NCBI RefSeq assembly: GCF_026230105.1 | Contig: NC_079479.1 | Span: 34,751,385-34,815,384 of the forward strand | Reading direction: 5' to 3' | Source of the DNA: Diorhabda sublineata | Taxonomy: Eukaryota; Arthropoda; Insecta; Coleoptera; Chrysomelidae | Length of the DNA: 64,000 nucleotides | Shown: piece after piece, positions 35,316-45,835 of the stretch | How the letters are laid out: every line of letters begins with the position of its first letter | Position numbering within the stretch: position 1 is the stretch's first letter | Notes under the pieces: model-generated | The model's database searches: none | The model's input: only the letters and a program-made list of their open reading frames with translations | Told to the model about the DNA's origin: nothing | Program-made: the position numbers and the translations under genes

Positions 35316-37385
35316 TCACATCGAATTGTAGTAGAGTTTTGAGAGGAGTTTTAATATATCAAATGAACAAGTTTAAACGACTTTATAGCTGCAAATCTCG
35401 ATTTTTCTAGGTGAACTACTTTAAATGACTGACAATTGTATGAAACATTCCGATTATATCTTATTACTTAATACCTTCAATAAATCTATCATTTATATGA
35501 AATCTTCTCGTTATATATAGGTACTAACGTTTATCGATTCATGATCAGGAATACTTTCACAAAAATGCGAGTCCTTCTGTATGAAATATTCGCGTTGAAG
35601 TTTATACATTCGGCATCTTTTAGTGTCACGAAGTGTGTTAGAACAAGTTTCGTATTTGGAGCACGACTATTTTAAATGCAAACCTTCAGAAGTAAAAATC
35701 GATTATTTCTACTATTTAATACACTTTATTCGGAGCTTAGATCGTATTTTTCCCGATTATTCACTACTTTATTCGTTTTTTTCTCATATCTTCTTAATTA
35801 CGACACTTTTGTTATTACATTTTTTTATTTTCTTCTCTTAATGTGTGCCAATAATCTCTAAATTCAATACAGGATGAAATAGAAATACTAAATATAGAAA
35901 CAACCATCACAAAGAAGAAGACAATCTCAAGTTTACTTTCGAGTTGACCCGGTATACACATATTCGTCTAGACAATACGCGTTAAATTAATAATCATTTA
36001 TTTGGTATGTATTTATTAATGAAAACAATTTTTATGCCCTTACAAAAAGCTTGTCGTTGTCTAAAAGATTCGTTAATTATTTTTTTGAATCATTCATAGT
36101 TAGGTCGAAAAACTAGGTTATATTCCTTCAGTTTTTGCCTCTAAAACACTGAATCACTTCTATTCAATGTTTATATTTAACATTATAATTGAATATTAAC
36201 GTATGTATCTATTTAATTATATATCTAATTAGTTAATAAGAACAATTTTCGTAATTAACCTCGCTAAAATTACATTCTAATAATAACCTTTTTTTGAACA
36301 TTTCCGCAATCGAGGGAGGCGTCGATATTTTGTGCTCGAGTAAACCTTGAAAGTCAAATTTGTTACGTCACGTTTGCAGATACCTACAAGAAAACTACAA
36401 CTACGAACAACTGGGCAATAATTGGACGCGCTCAAGCATAATTACTCTATTTATAACTAAAATTAAATTCACTACCAGTAGAGATGACATATTATCTTTT
36501 CGTTATTAAAGTTTACACGTGGTGACTACATGGTACAAATCTAAATCACATACGTACAATTCCTAAAATAGCGTTTTAAGTAACGACGTATGTTTTGGAA
36601 CGTCTGCCAGTAACCGTCAAATAATTTTTCGAATAAATATGCAATTCTTTTAACCAATACGTTTATAAATAATAAGAAAATATGATATAAGTGTTGTAAC
36701 TACCATTTTATTTTATAAATCATAACATTCTTTCCAATCAAAATTCTGTGATCACTCCCAACTATATGTTTATCTATGTTTTCTTCTTTTCGCAAATAAT
36801 GGTCTTTTACCTCCGAAATAACGAGCAAGGACGTTCCGTTTTCTCCTATGCTAATTAACATCGTCAACAAATATTTCATTGTTGTCCAAACAACACATAA
36901 GTTAATTTACATTTATATAAACTGTATCTGGTGTTAATTTAGATATAAGGGGGTCAAATGAAAGTTAACATATCCACTGTTAACCTTTTATTTTGGAAAA
37001 ATCTTTGAGATTGGAATTTATAAGATATAATTTTACATTTATTATCATATTCTATAAAACTGATATAGTTTCTGATAAAATTTGAAATACACACAAAAAC
37101 TGCTTTCCTTTTTTTTTGAAATAATAAATCAATTGATATTTTCGTTCGTTTTATTTTCAAATTTAAATTAGAGCTATAAATTAAATGATAGATTGTAGCA
37201 TAAACTTTCATTTAAAGAATGATGACTTTTACCCGTAGAATTTTTATTATGTACTTTGTTAAAAATCGAGTCACGATTTTTATAACTAAATGGACTACTA
37301 ATTGACAAGTAAAAATTTGTGTAGTTTGCTCACTAAAACCGCTTTTATCATATAAATAACGAAATAAAGATTGCGTTTATTACTC
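35316..37385. other. Unassigned AT-rich sequence
   Basis: About 2 kb with no exon, RNA gene or transposon that I can support. Confidence 0.5.
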
Positions 37386-37387
37386 GT

Positions 37388-38206
37388 TTAGGTTAGGTTA
37401 GGTTAGGTTATGTTAGGTAAGGTTAGGTTAGGTTAGAATAGGTTAGATTTGGTTAGATTAGGTTAGATTAGGTTATATTAGGTTAGATTAGGTTATATTA
37501 GGTTAGATTAGGTTAGATTAGGTTAGATTAGGTTAGATTAGGTTAGATTAGGTTAGATTAGGTTAGATTAGGTTAGATTAGGTTAGATTAGGTTAGATTA
37601 GGTTAGATTAGGTTAGATTAGGTTATATTAGGTTAGATTAGGTTAGATTAGGTTAGATTAGGTTAGATTAGGTTAGATTAGGTTATATTAGGTTAGATTA
37701 GGTTAGATTAGGTTAGATTAGGTTAGATTAGGTTAGATTAGGTTATGTTATGTTATGATATGTTAGGTTAGGTTAGGTTAGGTTGCGCCGATGTAATGAC
37801 AACTCGTTGTCCTCCCGGCGTATGCAACTCCCCAGGGATGCGGAAACAAGGAGGGTGGTTTAGTGGGTGAGAGTCCCACACAAACTCACATTAGGTTATG
37901 TTATGATATGTTAGGTTAGTTTAGGTTAGGTTAGGTTATGTTAAGTTAGGTTAGGTTAGGTTATGTTAGGTTAGGTTAGGTTAGGTTAGGTTATGTTAGG
38001 TAAGGTTAGGTTAGGTTAAGTTAGGTTATGTTAGGTTATGTTAGGTTAGGTTAGGTTAGGTTAGGTTAGGTTAGGTTAGGTTAGATTAGGTTAGATTAGG
38101 TTATGTTATGATATGTTAGGTTATGTTAGGTTATGTTAGGTTATGTTAGGTTAGGTTAGGTTAGGTTAGGTTATGTTAAGTTAGGTTAGGTTAGGTTAGG
38201 CAAGGT
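37388..38206. repeat. Interstitial TTAGG-type (telomere-like) repeat block
   Basis: About 800 bp of GGTTA/TTAGG pentamers. The first half is dominated by a regular 10-bp variant (GGTTAGATTA) with occasional GGTTATATTA. The second half holds mostly canonical TTAGG with TTATG variants. TTAGG is the ancestral insect telomere repeat. Here it is flanked on both sides by ordinary sequence, so it is internal. Confidence 0.95.
37782..37890. mobile_element. Short non-repeat insert inside the TTAGG block, possible LINE 3' fragment
   Basis: About 108 bp of GC-richer sequence (CGCCGATGTAATGACAACTC ... GGAGGGTGGTTTAGTGGGTG, then AGAGTCCCAC) with TTAGG-type repeats on both sides. Its composition differs sharply from the surroundings. 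TTAGG-targeting R1-clade LINEs (TRAS and SART types) are known in insects and this could be a truncated 3' end of one, but I see no coding sequence to prove it. Confidence 0.45.
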
Positions 38207-39295
38207 TACATTCAATAGAAGCCACGTAGACTTGATTCGAGAGTGTTAAAATGTCGATTGATGAAAACGGTGAATCGTACATCTCGTTTCTGTGCTTTGA
38301 CTAAGCGTTGATTACGCGTGTCGACAATTGTAGCCGGTACAAGCCAATTAAGCTAATAAACATAATGTTTAAAAGCACAAATACTTGAGAACGTGCATAA
38401 TTTATATAAAAAATGACGTTGAATTCACAATATGGTGATTTCTTAGACAAAAATAAAAAAAAAGAGTCGTACAAGTAGAAGGTTAAACTCATTGTATTGG
38501 TCGAGCGACGTATCTAATTACCGGAATGTTATCAGTACAAAAAATATTTCCATTTTGAATAAGTATGTTAGGCTGGAATAAATTGTGGTCTACTGTATTG
38601 TTTTTAGAAAATTTTAGGCAATAAACAGATGGTAAACACAAGAGAGAAAGCCGATAAGTTTAAACGATTGGAAGACATATGTTTTTATAGAAAATTTCGA
38701 TTTGTGCACAACTGGAATTCATTAAAACCTTGTTAGCACATGAATTTTAATGTCAACATTCTATTACGAGGATAGTTCACAAAAAACAGTATCTATTTCA
38801 ATTGTATCATAACCTCAAATATTGAGATAAGTAATAATAACTTTGAGTCGTGTTTGCAGTGTCTGTAGTGAAATATTGTACAAGGTATTCAGTTTTGTTT
38901 CGATTTCAACGAATAAATAAAAAAAAAGAGTTGCTCAAATCCGTCTATATTGATAATATAATGCTTTGAAGACTTCTACAAACAGTATGAACGTTTTAAA
39001 CGTCGAATTGAACCAGATCTATGGATCTTAGCAATTATAAGTCTTAGTGTATATTCTTATTCAATAGATTAAACATTATAATTTTCTTCTATTTTATGAA
39101 TAGATTATCCCGAGAGAAAATATCTTACAAAGTGATTTTTGTTTGTCAAAATGGTTAAAAACATCAATAACATAAGTTTGAAGGTTATTTCATTATACTT
39201 TTAGAAGAAACACCGAAAAAAAGGCTGTAACGCATCACAAGTTTGCTATCACTTTGCATCCAGGAATCAGTACAAAATTTTGAACAAAAAGCATT
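38207..39295. other. Unassigned AT-rich sequence
   Basis: No gene recognised. A TACGAGGATAGTTCAC phrase at 38,765 resembles the mariner terminus at 30.1 kb but stands alone. Confidence 0.45.
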
Positions 39296-39299
39296 AATA

Positions 39300-40570
39300 A
39301 GATTCAAATAAAGCGCCTGAAGGTAATTGAACATTGAACAAACATCTTCCATGTCTTGATTTGGTAGTTTCAGGACTTCTACTAGATATTTCGTGGAAAC
39401 AGTACAAAACTTTCAACAAAATGCAGTTATAAGATTCAAAAGTAGCGCCTGAAGGCAATTGAACATTGAACAAACATCTTCCATGTCTTAATTCGTTGCA
39501 TGAAGGCAAAACTTTGAACAAAGAGCATTTATAAGATTCAAAAGTAGCGCCTGAAGGCAATTGAACATTGAACAAACATCTTCCATGTCTTAATTCGTTG
39601 CATGAAGGCAAAACTTTGAACAAAGAGCATTTTTTAAGATTCAAAAGTAGCGCCTGAAGGCAATTGAACATTGAACAAACATCTTCCATGTCTTAATTCG
39701 TTGCATGAAGGCAAAACTTTGAACAAAGAGCATTTATAAGATTCAAAAGTAGCGCCTGAAGGCAATTGAACATTGAACAAACATCTTCCATGTCTTAATT
39801 CGTTGCATGAAGGCAAAACTTTGAACAAAGAGCATTTATAAGATTCAAAAGTAGCGCCTGAAGGCAATTGAACATTGAACAAACATCTTCCATGTCTTGA
39901 TTTGGTAGTTTCAGGACTTCTACTAGATATTTCGTGGAAACAGTACAAAACTTTCAACAAAATGCAGTTATAAGATTCAAAAGTAGCACCTGAAGGCAAT
40001 TGAACATTGAACAAACATCTTCCATGTCTTAATTCGTTGCATGAAGGCAAAACTTTGAACAAAGAGCATTTATAAGATTCAAAAGTAGCGCCTGAAGGCA
40101 ATTGAACATTGAACAAACATCTTCCATGTCTTAATTCGTTGCATGAAGGCAAAACTTTGAACAAAGAGCATTTATAAGATTCAAAAGTAGCGCCTGAAGG
40201 CAATTGAACATTGAACAAACATCTTCCATGTCTTAATTCGTTGCATGAAGGCAAAACTTTGAACAAAGAGCATTTTTTAAGATTCAAAAGTAGCGCCTGA
40301 AGGCAATTGAACATTGAACAAACATCTTCCATGTCTTAATTCGTTGCATGAAGGCAAAACTTTGAACAAAGAGCATTTATAAGATTCAAAAGTAGCGCCT
40401 GAAGGCAATTGAACATTGAACAAACATCTTCCATGTCTTAATTCGTTGCATGAAGGCAAAACTTTGAACAAAGAGCATTTATAAGATTCAAAAGTGGCGC
40501 CTGAAGGCAATTGAACATTGAACAAACATCTTCCATGTCTTAATTCGTTGCATGAAGGCAAAACTTTCTA
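39300..40570 (-). repeat. 102/132-bp tandem array with long open frames
   Basis: CGCCTGAAGGCAATTGAACA recurs at 39,314, 39,446, 39,548, 39,651, 39,753, 39,855, 39,987, 40,089, 40,191, 40,294, 40,396 and 40,498. Steps are 132, 102, 103, 102, 102, 132, 102, 102, 103, 102, 102. The two 132-bp long units and the two 103-bp units mark a partly repeated higher-order block. On the minus strand the 34-residue unit (FNVQLPSGATFESYKCSLFK then VLPSCNELRHGRCL) stays open over several copies, broken only by the extra T of the 103-bp units. Since 102 and 132 are multiples of three, open frames are expected. No start context, splice sites or known domain, so I do not call a gene. Confidence 0.9.
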
Positions 40571-41495
40571 CAATTGGTAAGAAAGAGATTTAAGACAACC
40601 TCCTGGAGTCAATAGAACGAATTTTGTACCGTGTAACCACGATTTATTTCGATTTTTGTAGAATTTCAATTGACCACAAAGGAGACGTTCATTTCGTCGT
40701 CAATTTTTTGCTGATAACCCCTGTATAGACCTTCAACTTTGATATAAGTGAAATCTGAAATTCATTGTTTAACTGGCGTTTGTTAAAATATTTTCTCTAT
40801 GTCATTATGAAACGAAACAATTCGTTCAAAATTGTTATTTATCATTTTGAATGGAATGCGTTTGATATATCTCATTGCCGTGAGAAAAAGCTCCACAATT
40901 CACAATTTATTCACATAATTATTCCGTAAACTATAAGGTATAAATTATTAATTGAATATTATTAACGAAAACAATAGTTTCAAGTACTAGATCTTGATAA
41001 CCGCCACTTTTTAAATTTCAAAATTATCTCGTGTTATTCACATATTGTTCAACAAAAATATTTCATTACTTTCTTTCCAACAGAAAATTTTTTAATAATT
41101 AAATAAAGATATCAAGATAATTTTACCAATCTTCGTTTTCTTTACCATCCAATCCGAAGGATTGGGATCTGGGGGTGTAGAATGCCGTTCAACAGGTTCT
41201 TTTCCACCTATCAATTTTCTAGGAGATTCGTTGAGGCGTAGCTTGAGAATCACTGAACTGAACGCTTCAGAAATGGTTCCAGAAACTGTTTAAAATACGT
41301 ATTATGGAGTATATATTATAATAAAAGAACCAGCAACTATAGGCAAGACTCTAATTGAGTAAACTAATAGATATAAAGATGATTCGGGGTATTAGAGAAA
41401 TGAGAAGATGAAGTTTTTCAGTTGATGGAAATTAAGTACTATACTCGATGAATTTCATACAAATTTTTGGTACTAATTCCTCTTGAAAGATTTCA
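40571..41495. other. Unassigned sequence
   Basis: No gene or repeat family recognised. Confidence 0.5.
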
Positions 41496-41499
41496 GAAT

Positions 41500-43380
41500 G
41501 CTGCGCTGTTTCTATTATTCGATGTCCTTCAAAACCTCTCCAAATATTCATTTTGTACTGTCCGATAACTTGATTTTATACCATTCCTGTCCTAATATTC
41601 ACTTCGTACTGTCCTATAATTTGATTTACTACAATTCTTGTCCTAATATTCACTTCGTACTATTCTACTGTAATTTCCTACAATTTCTGTTCAAATATTT
41701 TCTTCGTACTGTCCTATAACTTGATTTCTTACAAATTCATATACAAATATTCACTTCGTATTGGTCCTATAAGTTGATTTCCTACAATTCCTGTCCTAAT
41801 ATTCACCTCGTACTATTCTATTGTAATTTCCTACAATTCCTGTCCTAATATTCACTTGATGCTGTCCTATAATTTGATTTCCTACAATCCTTATCCAAAT
41901 TTTCACTTCCTATTGCTCCTATAAGTTGTTTTCCTACAATTCATATCCTAATATTAACTTCATACTGTTCTACGGTAATTTCCTAGGATATCTGTCCTAA
42001 TATTCACTTCGTACTGTCCTATGATTTGATTTCCTACAATTCATATAAAAATATTCACTTCGTATTGGTCTTATAAATTGATTTTCTACAATTCCTGTCC
42101 TAATATTCACCTCGTACTATTCTATTGTAATTTCCTACAATTCCTGTCCTAATATTCACTTGGTGCTGTCCTATAATTTGATTTCCTACAATCCTTATCC
42201 AAATTTTCACTCCCTATTGCTCCTATAAGTTGTTTTCCTACAATTCATATCCTAATATTAACTTCATACTGTTCTACGGTAATTTCCTAGGATATCTGTC
42301 CTAATATTCACTTCGTACTGTCCTATGATTTGATTTACTACAATTCATATAAAAATATCCACTTTGTATTGGTCCTATAAGTTGATTTTCTACAATTCCT
42401 GTCCTAATATTCACCTCGTACTATTCTATTGTAATTTCCTACAATTCCTGTCCTAATATTCACTTGGTGCTGTCCTATAATTTGATTTCCTACAATCCTT
42501 ATCCAAATTTTCACTCCCTATTGCTCCTATAAGTTGTTTTCCTACAATTCATATCCTAATATTAACTTCGTACTGTTCTACGGTAATTTCCTAGGATATC
42601 TGTCCTAATATTCACTTCGTACTGTCCTATGATTTGATTTACTACAATTCATATAAAAATATCCACTTTGTATTGGTCCTATAAGTTGATTTTCTACAAT
42701 TCCTGTCCTAATATTCACTTCGTACTGTCCTACTGTAATTTCCTACAATTCCTGTCCTAATATTCACTTGGTGCTGTCCTATGAATTGATTTCCTACAAT
42801 CCCTATCCAAATATTCACTTCGTATTGGTCCTATAAGTTTATTTTCTACAATTCCTGTCCTAATATTCACTTGGTGCTGTCCTATGAATTGATTTCCTAC
42901 AATCCATATCCAAATATTCACTTCGTATTGGTCCTATAAGTTGATTTTCTACAATTCCTGTCTTAATATGCACTTCGTACTGTCCTACTGTAATTTCCTA
43001 GAATCTCTGTCCTAATATTCACTTCGTACTGTCCTATAACTTGATTTCCTACAATCCCTATACAAATATTCACTTCGTATTGGTCCTATAAGTTGATTTT
43101 CTACAATTCCTGTCCTAATATTCACTTCGTACAGTCCTACTGTAATTTCCTACAATTCCTGTCCTAATATTCACTTGGTGCTGTCCTATGAATTGATTTC
43201 CTACAATCCCTATCCAAATATTCACTTCGTATTGGTCCTATAAGTTGATTTTCTACAATTCCTGTCTTAATATGCACTTCGTACTGTCCTACTGTAATTT
43301 CCTAGAATCTCTGTCCTAATATTCACTTCGTACTGTCCTATAACTTGACTACCTACAATTTGTGTCCAAATATTCACATT
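41500..43380. repeat. ~50-bp tandem array with a 304-bp higher-order period
   Basis: Degenerate ~50-bp units of the form TCCTACAATTCCTGTCCTAATATTCACTTCGTACTGTCCTATAA (in parts). A marker variant, TCCTAGGATATCTG, occurs at 41,981, 42,285 and 42,589, exactly 304 bp apart, so six units form a higher-order repeat. Toward the right edge the order changes and the units are less regular. Confidence 0.9.
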
Positions 43381-44370
43381 TTAACTACCCAATTTTTCTA
43401 ATTTTTCTCAAGTATCGTTCTAAATTCGAAAATACATATTGAATAAAATAATTAATCCTCTATGTCGATATGTAAAATGATATAAAAAATATATATGAAC
43501 ACAAAACACTGATTTTCAAGGTAAATTTATGTACATGCGAATTAAATATAATATATACATGTTCATGAGTGTCGGACTATTTAATTGAATCGACGAAGAA
43601 CACAAATTACAAGATCAATTTATTCAAAATTAGTTCAACGTGAACGATTACTGTTTCGACAAAAAAAATTTTTGATACGTTCCATCAAATTCATGCTTAA
43701 ATGACTTCGAGCGACACACCTTTGGGGTAATAGGATGCAATATGCGTATCATTAATCGTTATTTTGACAATATTTAATTTAGTTGGTGGTTTATATCGCC
43801 CGTAGATCGGATGTAATATACGAGGATAGTCCCAGAAGTTCCCAGCACAACAAACCAAAATTTAAGAAAAAAAAAATATTTTTTTTTCCGATTAAATGAT
43901 AAATAAAACCTCCCTTATAGTGGGTAACTCTAACTAAATAATAAAACACAATTAACTACTTTACATTTACATTAAATATCAATAAAACTTGAATAGAATT
44001 GATTAAGCTAAACACAATTTGACTGTACTATAACTTAAATTCTATTTTCCTCTATGTAGACACGTTTTAACTTGTAGATTTAAAAAAAAAATGTGATAAT
44101 TTTTTGATTTAGTGCAAGTTTTCTGTCATTTCATGGTTAGTCGACGCTTTAATTGTGTTGATGAGTTTTCAAACTATTTTGCAAATATTGCCATGTCTGT
44201 CTTATATAATTGCGACTGCATATATAGTGGAAAGAAGTTTAATGTTTTGATTTTTGATATATATTTTAATATAACTGTAATTATATTAAAATTAAATAAA
44301 TTTTCTCACTATAACATATTTTTGGAACAAAAATTATAAAGTATTTTTGTAAATAAAACTCGAAACTTAC
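43381..44370. other. Intron-like sequence with a solo mariner terminus
   Basis: No exon seen. TACGAGGATAGTCCCAGAAG near 43,819-43,840 matches the mariner termini at 7.8 and 30.1 kb but no transposase sequence follows, so it is a solo end. Confidence 0.55.
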
Positions 44371-44407
44371 CCATAAGAAATATTGTTAAAAAAATTACGT
44401 TCCTCAT
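44371..44407 (-). CDS. Probable signal-peptide first exon of the CPAP1-like gene
   Basis: ATG at 44407-44405 on the minus strand opens MRNVIFLTIFLM, then one further base G and a strong donor ATGG|GTAAGTTT. It has one positive charge followed by a run of hydrophobic residues, the form of a signal-peptide n- and h-region. The exon ends in phase 1, which is what the large exon at 12230 needs (its first two bases TT complete GTT, Val). Joined, the N-terminus reads MRNVIFLTIFLMVRIDRSIE. Phase-1 introns right after signal peptides are common. Against: the distance is 32 kb, the cleavage site is not a typical A-x-A, and a small intervening phase-1 exon or an unrelated secreted gene is possible. An AATCAGACTTTC initiator-like motif lies about 50 nt upstream. 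Confidence 0.58.
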
Positions 44408-45315
44408 GTTGTGAGTTCGTCTTGTAAATTCCAAGATAAAAAATTCACATGAAAGTCTGATTAAGAACCGAAAAAATCATACCAACAGTCATAATTATGT
44501 TAAAATTGAAACACTTGGACTATCGTTCTAATTATTGTTTATTTACTGCCTAGTTTTGTGGAAATAACAGTCATGGTACTAAAGCGCTGTACTAACTAAT
44601 ATCACGTAATGCACACACTTCCATTTCTTTGAAAAATACCCACTTCTCTTAACGAGAGATTGTCGAGAATCGTACAGTACTTCCTGGGTGCTTGTATGGG
44701 AGCGGTTGCAGTTTTATCATAATGTCTTGGAAGTACTACGTTAATTTAACATTTAAACAATCAGAAAACAATATTTAAATAGCCCTTAAACGAGTAATTA
44801 TTCTGTACGAGGTACTTGGAGCTCTCGTTTCTGAGTTATAGGCTTTTAAAGTTGCGAAAACACAACTTCTATTTTAGTATATTTTGTAATTGTTCGAGGT
44901 GGGCGCTTCTGGGGTCTTTGGAAGATTCTTTCTTTTAGCATACCCAATGGAAGTTCATTTTATGGATTATTTCGTTATATATTAAACTATAGGTATATAA
45001 ATATTCCCAAAAATAACGAATTAATTGTATTTAATTCAGGGGAATGTGGTGGCCTTGCAAATGTACTTTTTTTACATTATTTATAAGAGTTACATCGTGT
45101 GTGTTTAGAGGAATATCACATAGTGTGGTTGGGGAATCATTTTGAAGAAATTTTAAGTATCGTTGACCGTTCGGCCTACACATTAACACAAAATCGATTT
45201 TTAGTGCAAGTTCAAAATGGTGTTAAACCTCCGAATTCTTTGATACAGTTCCGATTTTGCTGAAAATTTAGAATTAAGCTCAACTTACCCTCCATTTCGG
45301 CATGATCGCAAGGTG
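44408..45315. other. Upstream region of the putative first exon
   Basis: Would contain 5' UTR and promoter if the first exon is right. No TATA box of good quality; nothing else recognised. Confidence 0.4.
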
Positions 45316-45319
45316 TGTA

Positions 45320-45835
45320 AATGGTTTTTAAGGGATGAAAACCAACCCTTATCGAAAAATATCGATATTATAGTTTTTCCTACATTTTTTCAACTCAAAT
45401 GTTTTTCGTTTATGCGGCATAAATATCTTGACATATTGTATTATAGAAAATTTGTATATTTTGAAGTATCAACCCTTAAAAATCTTCAAAAACTCCCCTT
45501 CTAATGAAAATAATATAGAAAAACATCTTTTAATAATTTAAAACGTTGCAATTTCATTTTTACCGTGAAAAATTCATAGCAATTTAATAAAATTGAATAA
45601 GTTATTAATTTTTATTATTCAACCCTTAAAAACAACCCCTTTACGGAAAAAGAAATAAAAATAAACCAAATTACTGCCAACTTTTAGATTTTGCGCAATC
45701 TTTTTGTTATTAAAGTTTTTTGTCTACACTTAAAGTAATTTTCAATTGTTTATACCCTTTCAACCCTTAAGGACAACCCCTTTGATGAAAAAAAAATTTT
45801 TAATGACTGTTAATATTTTGATTTTGAATTATTTC
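45320..45835. repeat. Strongly diverged ~147-bp repeats at the left edge of the 182-bp array
   Basis: The phrase CAACCCTTA with following AAACTCC or AACCCC recurs at roughly 45,330, 45,468, 45,620 and 45,766, about 147 bp apart, with much divergence between copies. They lead directly into the homogeneous 182-bp array. Confidence 0.6.

Noticed and set aside
37388..38206. A true chromosome end (telomere)
   Set aside because: Ordinary sequence and other arrays continue on both sides and many units are off-consensus; it is an interstitial block.
39300..40570. CRISPR array (regular repeats)
   Set aside because: No unique spacers; whole units are near-identical, and the genome is eukaryotic.
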